Source of the DNA: Pomacea canaliculata | Taxonomy: Eukaryota > Mollusca > Gastropoda > Architaenioglossa > Ampullariidae | Assembly: GCF_003073045.1 (NCBI RefSeq) | Contig: NC_037592.1 | Coordinates: 13,820,384 to 13,884,383 of the forward strand | Direction: 5' to 3' | DNA: 64,000 nt | Shown here: positions 46,850 to 59,240 of the stretch, in pieces | How positions within the stretch are numbered: position 1 is the first letter of the stretch | Layout: every line of letters begins with the position of its first letter | The notes under the pieces: generated by a model | What the model was told of the DNA's origin: nothing | What the model saw: the letters and a program-made list of their open reading frames with translations, nothing else | Database searches by the model: none | Made by a program: the position numbers and the translations under genes

Positions 46850-48540
46850 CTACCGTAGGTCAAAGGGAACACGCCTGTGTAAGCGGTCTTACAGTGTGCA
46901 ACACACCTGTTGTATGTGATGTACCAGGTGGAGGTGCACCAGGAAGTTTGCCCTCTGTCTTATATTTTGTCTCCTCTTGACGGCGTCCTGCTAAGTCACC
47001 TGCTACACGAGAAAGAGGTTGAAAGGTATGAACAGGATAAACTTTTTTTCCCGACGAACTCATAAAAAACACATTTTCTTTTTTAAAACCACCTGCTGTT
47101 TTTGAATATAACCATGAGTCACCTCGTTTTTATCCATTCATATATGCAACAATGTATTGATAGACAGTCTGATATATGCATCGACAGATAAAAGTGCTGT
47201 GGTCTTACAGATGGTTTTCCAATTCTAATTTTACGAGGATAAGTAATTATCAGATGTGTTTATGCTGATGTTGAAATTTTATGACATATCTCTTAGTTTG
47301 AAAACAGAGGAAACATTTCACTTTAAAAGAAGGAAATGGCAGCATTTGATGAGAGCGGCTTAAACTGCATCTGAAGTTCAAAATAATCTTTACTGACTCC
47401 CTAAAGGTTTCACTCACTTAGAATGCTGAAAGACATGACCAAGAATTAGGTAGCAGACATTGTCACTACGAACATCCTGTTAAAACCATCCACAGTAAAA
47501 GGATCCTAATATCCACACCTAAAAATAGTTGATGAATGTGTTTACTATCGCACGGTGTAGAGCGGAGGAATATTTGTCGCCAGGCGGTTTACCTTCTAGC
47601 GCGGAAGTCTTTTGTGTGACACAGGCAACACATGGCTTATGGACTGACATGTATGCATCAAGCCTTGGTCTGCGTGTGTCCACACCCTAGAATGTGATAA
47701 TGACAGTCTACTGACAGAATAAAAAGTTACACTGAATATTGTCACAGAAATAACACTATCTACATGTATTCAGTAACATTTATGGAAGTCAGACTTGTGT
47801 ACAAGTGAGTCTTGTCATCTTGAATATTTAGTCTAATAGCAAAGTGAACATACACTTCAGACCAGCGATTTCCGTCATTTTCAGAACCTCGCAAAAATCC
47901 CAGCCTCGGTATCCACTATGACCTAAAGACCAGAAAGGATCAGTCAAAATGTAACTGAAATTAAAGGTTAAACATCTTAGAAAGGCATGTCTATTAAAGA
48001 GATAAAACTGCACTATGCTACCCCCATATTTTTGTGTCACGAGCCTTCTCACGGTTTATTTTCTTCCTGCTAAAGCCTGTAGGAAATTCGTGGTGGAACA
48101 CGAAAAGAAGTGCTCAGAACGACACAAATAGTAGTCTACACACTTTCATAGCGGTTCACATCTCAGGGGACGCACAGTTCTTTTTTAAAGTCACCTGTAG
48201 AAGGAAACAGCTTTCCTGCTTCTATCATTGGTTGTGGTCATGATAGAATTTTAAGATAAAAAATGCAAATCAGGATGTGAGTTGTTATTTTGCACTGTTG
48301 GATAATAAAATAACAGGCATTGTTGATAACAGAACGACAGGTGCAGTTAAGGGAGAAATCTTTTGAGTGTGATCTACAGTAGTTATAAAATGCTTTAAAT
48401 GAACACGTGAAAAGCGCATAAATTATTGCTTATTGCAGTCTTCTTTATTATCTTCATTATTATCAACGATTAATAAATAATAATAATAAATTAGTATTGC
48501 TCAGTGTGTTTTTCAAATCTGATACCTTTATATTCTGGTG
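46850..48540 (+). promoter_or_regulatory. Gene D leader region (shared modules)
   Basis: Contains the GTCAAAGGGAACACG...CACCAGGAAGTTTG...GACGGCGTCCTGCTAAG module and, at 48270-48450, the AATCAGGATGTGAGTTG...ATTATTGCTTATTG module. Both are repeated in the relic region at 55610-55880 and 58355-58525. The position directly before the gene D start codon suggests regulatory or 5'-untranslated function. Confidence 0.5.
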
Positions 48541-48563
48541 AAAAACTCATGTTTGCAGACAAG

Positions 48564-51500
48564 ATGGCGACATGTGATCACGTGGCATGGCGTCGATGGC
48601 TGTACTTGGAATATTTGATTGTGGGCATCGTGGGATCTTTGTCACAAAGGTAAGAAGCTTGAGTCTTTGTTGAGACCGAGGACAGCAGTTATGTCAGACA
48701 ATGGCATCAGGGCTGAAATTTATGTTGAGCTTGTAACGGACATACAGTATTGTTCAGCCAACGACATGTTTACTACAGTCTGCAGCAATTAGGACTTATT
48801 GTGACTGTAACTTTTATGAAAGACATCATCTGGAGAGTGCAGGACAGCGGAAGGCAGGGTGTACGATCTGTTAGTGGTTACATACTCGACATTAATATCA
48901 GCCCTGACCTTTGACTTAGCAAGGGTAGAGGGCGGGAATGCTAGCAACCGAATCACAGAAATTCCATTGAAGTATAAAGATCTGTTGTGAGTTTAGTGGT
49001 TACGAAAAAGAATAAAGTTTCTAAACTCATTAAGAGATATTTATGACAAAAGTTTTAAAGGTAGAATAGCTTGATAATGTAGTTTTAACTGAGACATGTT
49101 TCGAATTCTGTTACAATTCATAAACATTTGAACAAGTCATTTGTTATTTTTTTCTTTTCTAACAGACCCTGCACAAATAATAGTGGCTTCATCGAAACCA
49201 GTAGTTACTTTCTGGGAAACGACATTGAAAGTAAGCACCTTCCGTCATCAATTACATGTCTTTTTTGGAGTTACTTTGTTACTACCATTGTACAAATATA
49301 TACAGAAAATAACAAATTTTAAACCATCGTAACATTAGCATACATTATAGTTGAAACAGTATTATCACGAAACTAAAAGTTCTTACACTGATTTTTTTCT
49401 TACTCATCATGACCCATTGGTTTCTTAGAGGACTCATGGTCCTCAACCTTATTTACATGGTCACATGGTCACCCATAGAGACATCTTTCTTCAAAGCACA
49501 CTTTGCGTACTCTCATAAAGAATGCAATTTATCATGAATTCTTTAAAATATAAACAAATAACATAACAAAATCAATTTATGAAGCAATAATAAAAATATA
49601 AGTAACTGAGTAAAGGCTTAGCAAAGGCATAAGTAATTACAAAAAGGTAACATAATGAATAAAGCTATGAAAAGTTTTAAGGCAAAGGAAAATTTAAAGT
49701 TACATTTTCCTTGAATTAAATTTCATTAAATGTTTCAAGTAAGTGCACGTGTTAAGCAATAACCATAAGCTGAGATTGAATGGATGTAACACAGCATTCA
49801 CCACACAAGTTTTCCCAAACTATCAAATACTGAGCTATTTCTTGGGCTTCAGTAACTCTTCCAACATATACAACATATACGAACATGTAAAGACAGACAC
49901 AAATAGTATCGCTTATTACGTTTGATTCATCCTTTTAGCTTCAATTCAAAGACAGTAACTTATTTAAGTTTGAATTTAATTAGCAGCAGCACCTGTTCTC
50001 AATTTTAATGACTATTCTGTTATCAAGCTTACCCTGTACAATACGGAGACTGCTCCTTCGGTCAATCTCTGTGTAACTACACTCAGTTCTGTACAGACTA
50101 TGATGCAGAGGACTGGCGACAAATCGGAGGTAATGTTTTATATTTATGACCAAAGATTTAGCAGAACAATCAATTAATCACAAGCCCTAAAGCAACAGTA
50201 ACGTATTATCGCGACATTCATTGCCAAAGCATAAAATGTCATCTTGTAATCTTTTGCATGTATAATGTATATTTAAAACTTGTATATCGAAGTCCATGGA
50301 GATGTAGGTTTAGTGCATATTTGGAAAATGTATAAAACCCTTTCTTTGCTCACTTTTCATCCTTCCCCTGTAAATAGTTTTGTTTACAGGTTAAGCAGCG
50401 TGAGTTTTCCAGAAACTGTTCAAATGGACCTGAGTGGCCGGTGTTTTAATGACTATTAAATTATACAAGTTAACTGCAGCTGTATTTTTAAGCCATTGAC
50501 GAGCAGGTGACAAAAGCGATTCCCTTTTAATTTTAGGTCCGTTCTTACATGCCACAATTCGCTTTTAAGCAAAGCCTTGCTTTTTACAGATTGTTATATG
50601 CGAAGACGAAGCGAACAAAGAAATGCTTTTGTTCTAACCAATTCAGTGTAAGGAAGGTAACATCGGAGAATATTCTCTAACGGGCAATATCTTTTAGAAA
50701 TCGAGTTCATTTGCCACCAGACTACTGTTCTTCCCTTTATGAAATATAATTTCGGACACGCATGAGATAAATTCTCCAATGCATTGTCAGTGATGTGTAT
50801 CTCGTCACATTATGTTTTCTGTAGATCACGCTGAGTGTCCGGGGAAGACTGGAAGGTATAACTCCTTCTCAGTCCTGGTGTCGCCGCTGCTCCATATCAG
50901 TCACGTGACCTGCCTTACGTTTGAGTACACACAAGAAATACCAGGAACACTGAGTGTTTACCTGGCAACACGCATTCTTTTATTTAGTGTCATGACTGAG
51001 GAGGTTAACGAGATACCAGATTTCATCTCGCATAAGATTGAGTTATCAAATACCACTGGTAAGGTAGGTTTGCTGTAAGAGACGATTATTTTTATTTCAA
51101 CGCATAATTCAAAGGTTGTCAGCCTATTACAGATTTAAAATGTTATTTCTTAGATAATTTTCCGAAACATTGTTGTTACGAGAAATTATTAATAGAGGTA
51201 ACGACAGTGGGCATTTTTGTGTAAGAAATTAATAAATCATAATCATCTTAAAACTCTATGAAACACTAGGGTAAGTCACTCAATCTGAAAATGGAAGAAA
51301 AAGAAAGAAAGAACAAATAAGCTGAACATGCTGCCCGAAGATGCTTCAAATTAACTTTTTAAAAATTTCAGCTTGCATTTCGAGCTCGCAGTGCCGATAC
51401 TAACAACAAAGTTCAGCTCCGGGGTGTCAAACTACAGCCAGGATCATGCACTGGGCCTGGTAAGTCTACAGAAATCTTCGTTGCCCTGTGTGTAGCTCAA

Positions 51501-53631
51501 CAATGAAAATTGCCTACATTTTGGATGTTAAAGCCATTAGCTGTAAGGGAAAACAGAAGTCCAGATGGTATCCGTCATTAGACATTTCTGACTACGATGG
51601 GTACACGGCCAGTGGTTGACTATACGTGTCTCAGGTCAGATCGCTCACATATCTCATCAAAAACGTTTTTGTTTCATGAAACAATCGTTGCCTAAGAAAA
51701 GCACTGCTGTGCTAACGATCTGTGTTAACAAAAACAATGCGATTGAGTAATAAAATAAACTTCCTTCTCCATCGTTGTGTTAAATATGGTAGGTGTACAA
51801 TCACAATTTGTACAGAGGGATTCCCGTGTATTAATCCAGCCTAACGCTAAAGGTAGGAGGTAACCAAAAACCAAGTCTGTTGACCCCCTTGAAATATGTG
51901 CTGACTATTCAGCAGCATTACCATCAAAAAGGAAAATAAGCAGGTGTGTAAAATGTTTATGGACGACATACACCATTGTCAACTGTACTGGCCTCACTTC
52001 TACTCATTTGTTTTGTATTTTGTCTTCTTTTTTCTTCCCATTTGTGCTTATTAGTCGATAAGGGCAATCAATAACACCGACATAATTTCAAAAATATAAA
52101 ATATTTGTAATTAAAATAATCAATTACACATGATGTGTATTTTACAGTGTGTTTAATGGATGGTCTTGGTTTCGGTTTTAGTAAATGAGACAAAGGTCTG
52201 TTTATAACAATTACTCTACCTTTCAAATTAGTTTCACTGTGTTTATAGAAATCTTCTAAATTTCCGGTCAGTCGACATTGTATCATCAAACTGCCTTCCG
52301 TCTAGCTAAAAACTCCCAGTCACCCAACTTATCAAAAAGTCATATATAGTGAGATGTTCCTATATGCAGCAATCTTTTTCGATCATCTGTAATCTTATAT
52401 GACTGTTGTATATTTGACGAGTTTACTTAAGGTTATTGCATAACTTCTGGGTTCTAACAGCATGTTCGTTTGGGCTCGGAGAAAATACTCCTTCAACTTG
52501 TGGCTGGACTCTTGACAACTGGGACATAACCTTTCAACTTATGTCTGAAAACGTCAGAGGTGCAACGAGTAATGGTACTGTAGCGCATTTCTTAAATAAC
52601 ATATAAGACAAGCTTATTAGTAGAAGAAACTGAAGTAATAAATTCCATGTCAATAATCAATGCTAGGTCATAGGTTACTTGCCAGAACCTAAGACAATAG
52701 TGTGTATAGTGTGTACTCACTTTTCCAGGATATTTTGCTTACGTCATCTACCCGACTATCAAAGCCACGATGACCACTACCCTGGCTCAGTCAACAGGTT
52801 CGCAGACAGGATGTCTGGAGTTTTTCTTCATTACCTGTGGCCGTGAGTGTAGACTACTTGTGTCAATTCAAAGTTTGGACGGAAATCGCAGAGCGGTCTG
52901 GGTAGTGTCTTCAAATACATCAACTGTCGACTGTTTACAAACATGGCAACAGGCAGCAGTGCCTCTGTCTTCCTCAGCTGCATTTACAGTGAGCGCTTCT
53001 GTTGTTTTCTTTTTATTTTAAAAAACCCTGCATATGTTTAAGTTTAAATTGACAATATGAAACCTACCAAAAAGATAATGTTATTAATAACAACTCTTTT
53101 TTTCTGTTCGAAAGCTGCAAGTGTAAACTTGATAATCTCTATATTCTTCCCTCAAATGGTCTGCGACATCAGACTGGACATCAGACACACAGCTGGTCTG
53201 TGTCGTGCCATTTATTCAGTTACATTTACTGTACAACTAGCAAACAGCTGTCTACTGCAACTCGATTTCTTTGTTTACTGTTCTTGCATCGTTTGTTATT
53301 ATTTACTATTCAGGTGATGTTTGAAAATGTACCAACGGACAAAAGCTCGGGGGTGGTTGCTGTGGACTCTGTTCGATACACGACACAGCCGTCACCATCA
53401 GCATGTCCACTTGCCCCACAGCACGCTCTGCCACGTGACGATGACGTCATATGGTCGTTGCCGTTGAGCTCTACACAAAGACTGTCAGGAGACATCAGTA
53501 CGGTGACAGAGTCAGCGGTAGATAACCCACGAACGACCGTTACATTTCGTCAGTCAGGGTTGTCTAGTTTAGTGGATGTTACTGCAGTTCTCCGGTCACA
53601 AAGTGGATTCAGCAGCAGTGCCAGTAAGTAA
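48564..53631 (+). CDS. Gene D: two-MAM-domain protein, no transmembrane helix (predicted secreted)
   Basis: Exons in phase: 48564-48649 (signal peptide; RRWLYLEYLIVGIVGSLSQR), 49166-49230, 50028-50129, 50825-51063, 51372-51459, 52461-52574, 52729-52988, 53314-53623. MAM-1: YGDCSFGQSLCNYTQFC, CLTFEYTQEIPGTLSVYL, VQLRGVKLQPGSC. MAM-2: CGWTLDNWDIT, GCLEFFFITCG, QSLDGNRRAVW, VMFENVPTDKSSG, VAVDSVRYT, then a Ser/Thr-rich stalk. If the exon 8 donor is not used, TAA follows at 53629-53631 and overlaps AATAAA at 53630-53635, giving about 423 residues. Splicing to 53808-53830 is the alternative. No transmembrane or tail exon appears before 60 kb. MAM-1 residues (FRARSADTNNKVQLRGVKLQ) are closest to gene A. 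Confidence 0.78.
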
Positions 53632-53807
53632 TAAAATACGTCTCCCTGTCTGTTCCTCTGTTTGCTTTTTATGTATAGAAATGGTTATTTTTAAAAAGAG
53701 TTACTAGACTTTATCTTAATAATTAAGGAACAAGGAGGATAGAATGTTTTTTAAAAAGAGAACCTGAAGAATTTCAAGTAGCTTGTGTCACATTTTCCTC
53801 ATTATAG

Positions 53808-53830
53808 TTCTATTTTCAAACAGAAGATAG
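53808..53830 (+). CDS. Candidate short terminal exon of gene D
   Basis: The acceptor TTCCTCATTATAG ends at 53807. In phase with exon 8 (ending 53623) it reads ILFSNRR then TAG. Homologous to 30892-30923 of gene B, with flanking similarity (GTAGCTTGTGTCACATTTT). Confidence 0.35.
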
Positions 53831-54094
53831 ACAACACGAGCAGAAAATTACTTAAATATGTAAAATACTTACATCATTGCTATAAATATATTTCATAGTT
53901 ATATATATATTGTGGGTGTGTAAAAATGATCAATTGTTAATCAAAATCACAACAGCCCATGTCCCGAAGCAGCACCGCATAGCATAAAGAATTACATCAA
54001 AAATAATTTGAAAGGATCATGATCTCATGATCTACAGGCGCAATCTTGATAGTCCAGCTATCCGGTAGCAGAAACCAAGATAATGATTGCAGAG

Positions 54095-54295
54095 GAGTGG
54101 GGGGGGAATTGGTGTTTTACCCCGTGTCAGCAGCTAAGGCTATATTACAGCAAGGCAGCCTGCCCTGTAAACAGATGCCACGTGCAGAGAAAGAACAGCG
54201 TGCCCGAGACGAGAAATGAACTCAGGGCAGCCAACCTTCACTGTATTGGTGACAGGCGTTAACCGTTGCGCCACCGGACCTCTATGATTGCAAAG
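54095..54295 (-). mobile_element. tRNA-derived SINE
   Basis: Read on the minus strand it begins GGTCCGGTGGCGCAACGG, a pol III A-box-like segment, with a B-box-like GAGTTCATTTCTCG about 55 nt on. A conserved tail GACACGGGGTAAAACACC follows. Spacing and A/B boxes fit a tRNA-derived SINE; there is no intact tRNA cloverleaf. Confidence 0.65.
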
Positions 54296-54469
54296 GAGAC
54301 AATTAAATTGCAGAATAGTTAGCTGCACTAATTGGCATCGACTTCCAAGATGGCGCCTCATGCAGTTTCAGTTCCTTTGGTCATGGTCAGTACAAACTAT
54401 TCGCAAGGAAACACAATAAATTCGAACTCTGTCCTTTGCCGGCTTTCACTACACTCCCAACGTTGATTC

Positions 54470-57400
54470 GACGTAAATTCTGGAAGCACAGACAGATGTA
54501 CATAAAGATGAGCAAAGAATGCTGCATCCTGTCCCTCAAGCGTGGTAGCCGCTGTCACGTGTTTCCAACACAACCTTTCCACGCTCCGCGTATGACGGTT
54601 TATTTTAAACACAAAGAGTCGTTGGTTTTAATTTTTATTTCGTCTGCGTGATTTCTGCTTCCACGAGTTTGAATTTTATTTGAAGAAACAACACTCGGGG
54701 TTCTCAGTGGATTTCAAAAAGTAGTAGAAGGTAAGCAAGCACGCTGTGTGTACTGAAAACTGTAAAATACAAAAACGCTTTTAAAATATAGTGATTTGGT
54801 CTTATGGTTAAAGTAGTAAAAAGGTAATAGACTCATTAACTTTTTAATTAAAGAAAGATTAAATCATATCCATGCCATCATTTGTAGACACAATCAGTGC
54901 TAGTCTCACCAGAGCAAAAAAAAAAAAAAAAGGTTTACAGGTCATCTATGTCACACCAGCAGAATAATCATATTCCTGTAGAAACCAAAATCTTTTTTAT
55001 TTCTATTCATAACAGTTGTAATTTCCTTTAGAGATGTACTAAGTGTAAAAAATGTTACAAGTAAATGATTTATATAAAGTTTCATGTGTGTATATCTGTT
55101 TAGCTAAAGCTACAAATGGATATATCTACAAGTATTCTGTGTACGTATATGTGGATAAAGTTACATATAGGTGTATTTTGTATGTGTGGATATTATGAAT
55201 TTCTAGGTCGAGTTAGATGCTATGAACATTTGTGTTTGTATATGTCGACATATAACTAGTAAAAAATTTGCAAATACGTAATACACATTCTGTACACCTA
55301 CATATTTTAGTTAATATAAGAATTTATTATTATCTTCTTAATCTATAAATGGATATGTATGTCGATATGTATAACAATAAAATAAATATTTAAACATGCC
55401 ATATTTACATTCAGACACTAAAATGCTTGTGCAGATTAATATATGAGCTAATTAAAACATGGAAAGGAAGTACAGAGGGTGATGAAGCCAGTACAAGGTG
55501 TGCTGTAGCAAAAATGTCACAGTACCCTGTATATGATGTATCAAGACCGGAGGAGGGAGTTGTCAGGTAAGGTTTCTAGTTCATTGGGAACGGATTACAT
55601 ACAGAAGCTCTCTCCAGTGGGGGGAAGGGAACACGACTGTGTAAGAGGTCTTATAGTTAGCAACACACCTGCTGCTCAGATAGAGATTTAACATAGAGAT
55701 GAAACAGAGAGATGTAACATATAGAGATATAACATAGAGATGAAACATAGAGATGAAACAGAGATGTACCAGGAAGTTTGTCTATATTTGTCTCTTCTTG
55801 ACGGGGACTTGCCAGGTCACCTGCTAGAAGAGATTGAGATTGAAAGGGATGAATAGGATAAACTTCTTTTGACGACGAACTCATACAAGACACATTTCCT
55901 CTTTTCAAACCACCTTCTGTTATTTAATATAAGCCTGTGTAACCTCGTGTTCATCCATGCATGTTAACGTTTGCGGGTATGTATGAATGAAAAGAGTAAT
56001 GTATGGATGGACAGATGGATAAGCATGTGTGTGTAAATTTTAGCAGTCGTGCTACAGTTTTTTTTTTCCATTAGTATTTCACCTAGATCACATAAATACA
56101 TATTTATTGTGATGCTGAAATTTTCAGAGATGAAACACTTCATTTTAAAGGACGAAAATGGAAGCTTGTGTGCAAGTGAGTCATGTCACTAGTCTTAACC
56201 GGCAAGTTGACTATTCAGATCATTACGAGGTCGACTTGCACTTGTGACCGGCGACTAAAGACTTATTATGAAGACCTCACACAACGCCCAACCCTCGTAT
56301 CCGCTGTGACATAAGGTAAAGACAACAAAAAACTAGAAATTCAAGTTTAAGCACTTTATAAAGGCATGTCCTTTCGAGAGATAAAACTATATTTTGTACG
56401 CCCAGATTGATGTGTTACAGGAAAATTCCATCTCGAGCTTTCACAAGCCTTTCCGAGGATAATGATAATGTTCTTCCTGGTGAAACTGTAGGAAATACCC
56501 AGCCACTTGTTTTTACAGCCACAGGTGAGTGTTGATTTGTGGGAGTGGACCGGCACAACTTACAGGTAGCAAGTTCAGTAACTCCATTTGTAGAGCGAGT
56601 CAGAAGCTGAATTCTCAGAATCCTGAAAGCAGAATAGTTTGATGTAAATAACGATATGTTTTATGTACAAATAACAATATAACCTGGTGATATACCCACA
56701 CAACACATACAAACAGTTAAAGATGCTTAATATGATGACAATTTATGACAATTTATGTTATGTGCTGCTCCTCCTTATAACACTAAAATACAATGTTATT
56801 TTCTATTGCAGCATGCACCCAGAGTCTCTGAATGTTTACAACATTAGTAACACCCTCCAGCAGGTTCATGTCAAGGCTAGTTTGAAAAAGTTTTCAGCAA
56901 CACAATTTTTGTGCAGCGAGAGATAAACCAGGATGTTTCTCTTCTTGAATGTTCGTCCTCTTTTGATAGTTTTGTTGTTAGGCCAGGTGGGCGAGTGTTT
57001 GTAGCCAGGAGGCTCGTGTGTCGTGTTATGTGAGTTCCTGTTTCTAGAGCTGGTGTCCGTGTGTCTGTGATAAAGAGCTCACAGAGAAGACAACCCAAAG
57101 CAGTCTTGAATGACAGTAAAACATTTTGCAGTAGTTGTGTCAGTTCTTATCAGTTTACTTGTACTCTTCTATTATTCTTCTCTTAGCACAACTCCCACTG
57201 ATGCTGACGTGTACACGATATTCTGACTGAGGAGCGAAACTGATTAGAAAGTTAGAAAGTTTACAATCAAACACTGACTGATGTAAAAACCAGAGGAGGT
57301 TAGTGAATAGAATACAGTGTAAATAATTAAACACAGTTGATCGTTGTCTTTTAGAAAGCGTACATACTCCGTAAGATCTATTTTTATACGCCCAAACAGG

Positions 57401-58550
57401 TTTGTCAACAGGAAGGTGAACCTGACGGTTTTTCTTTTTCTCGTGTGTTTGTAGTCAGGTGTTCACCCCATGGCGCGGTGACCTCACGTGTGACACCGGT
57501 AAGAACTACATTTATTCGGTGTCATTGGAGTTCCTGCTTCAGGTAGTGTTCTGTGTGTCTGTGTCTACTGACTAGATTATGTGTTGAGTGGCAACTCCTT
57601 GACAGTAACCAACGGCATGAGAGTAACTGCAGGCCTGACTAGAACTGGGTGACATGGAAGGTCTTTGTCTGACCAAACAGGAAACTTGTGTTTTTTTCAG
57701 TTTACTTCCAAGATTCGTCATAGACGTGTGTGTATGTGCGGTCTTGAATATTATAATGTCTTTAGTCGCTGGTCCTCAGTGATAAGTCTACTGTCTAAAC
57801 CACACGGAACAAGGTTAACAACCACTTGTTCTTCCTGGTGAAACTGTCGGAAATACCCAGACACTTGTTGTCACAGCCTCAGGTGAGTGTTTATGTGTGG
57901 AAGCCGACCGGCGCAACTTACAGATAGCGAGTTCAGTACACATTCTTTGCCATCAGATTGAGTCTCAAGTGATATTAGTAGTTAATAGTTAATTAAGTGG
58001 TTAATTAGAATCCTAAATTTTAACGAAAGAGCTTACTTTAATCATCTTTAATAATCCAGATTGGTGCATATTCATTTCCAGCATGACAAAGGATGGGAAT
58101 TTTAAGATTTAAAATGTGTTGCTGTCGTGAAGAAAATGTAATAAAAAGAGTGTAGCCCTGTTTGCCACCTGACTGTAGCATGACAACAAACTGTGTAGAG
58201 AGTGGGAGGTTTGATGTGGAGACAATAGCGATCGACAGTTGAACACAAAAAGCAGCTTCTCAGGACACAAGCAGAAGAGTACACTTTCACAGTGGTTCAA
58301 ATCTCAGGAAACGCAAAGGTTTTCTTTAAGTAAAGATACTATTTTAGGAGGAGAGTGCCAATCAGGATGTGAGTTGCTATTTTGCACTGTTAGATAATAA
58401 AATGATAGGTATTGTTCATAGAGAACGACGGGTGCAGTTAATAGGAGAATCATTCGATTCTACAGTCATTATAAAATGCTTGAAATGGGCACTTGGAAAT
58501 GGTATAAATTATTGCTTATTGTGTCTTTTATTATCATCATTAATGTACTG
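54470..58550 (+). pseudogene. Relic fifth unit: leader modules without a gene body
   Basis: Carries the modules seen before C and D in order: 54470-54735 (like 31480-31735), 55600-55900 (like 46855-47090), leader-exon-like ends at 56524 and 57882 (like 34996), TATA-module-like text at 56990-57080 and 57446-57560, and 58355-58525 (like 48270-48450). No signal-peptide, MAM or tail exon is found before 60491. The paired ends at 56524 and 57882 show further internal duplication. Best read as a unit whose coding part was deleted. Confidence 0.55.
55676..55768. repeat. Minisatellite (ATAGAGATGAAAC)n
   Basis: About six imperfect copies of a 13-15 bp unit within the relic leader region. Absent from the same module before gene D. 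Confidence 0.75.
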
Positions 58551-58599
58551 AGATAAAATATATTTAGTACTCTTCAATCTGTTCTTTAATTTTTTTTTT

Positions 58600-59240
58600 C
58601 AAATTTAGTGAAAGGTTTGACCGTCGCGGTATAACAGTTAACGGGAGGCAACTTACTGTCAATGCCAAATTTGATGATGTCCTTAGTAGGCTCCCCTGAC
58701 AATGAACATTATTCAAGCAAAATCAGTTTTTTAAAAAGAAAGAAAGTAAAGAAGAAAAGAAAGTCCGAAATATTAGAATCTAACACTTCAATTCACTGCG
58801 AAATGTGCTTCTTAAACTAGTTTAATTGAACTTAAAAAAAAGAGTTACTGAAATGGTGGCTTATATTCTAAGTGTAGCAGGACAGTCTATGTCGCTACAG
58901 TCTTTTGTCTTATTTTTATTTTCTCCCTTAAACAGTATTAGCTGACCAGCAGCACGGGTGCACAGTCACCATATGGATATTATCGTCTAGCAGTCAGTTA
59001 ATGTTATATTGTATAATCAAGCAATGGAGAGGTGAGATGCTTGATGAGACCACAGTTAAAGGGAGGCAACGTATTCTTTATACTGTTTAGCAGAATATGA
59101 TACTAGTGCCCTCCCTTTACAATGACCATCGTTCAAACCAAAATAGTTTTTAAAAAATCAAAGAAAAAGGAAAGTCCGAAAGGAGAAAAATCAAACAGGT
59201 CAATTCTCTTCAAAATGTGCTTCATATAGGATTGTCATAA
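58600..59240. repeat. Pair of about 200-bp direct repeats with inverted GGGAGG ends
   Basis: 58650-58815 and 59050-59225 share GGGAGGCAAC, CCCTNNCAATGA, AGAAAGTCCGAAA-like and AAATGTGCTTC in the same order. Within each copy GGGAGGCAAC and its near complement TGCCCTCCC face each other about 70 nt apart, so each may carry a small palindromic element. Confidence 0.5.

Noticed and set aside
46661..46858. Several overlapping frames on both strands
   Set aside because: They fall in the inverted end of the pogo/Tigger-like element; the apparent peptides come from the terminal repeat.
54095..54295. Possible tRNA gene (minus strand)
   Set aside because: A- and B-box-like segments are present, but no complete acceptor or anticodon stem is seen and the 3' part is a SINE tail.
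54350..54477. ATG in AAGATGGCG context with an open frame, like the gene C and D starts
   Set aside because: The encoded peptide lacks the WRRWLYLEYLIV signal core, and no donor or following family exon is found.
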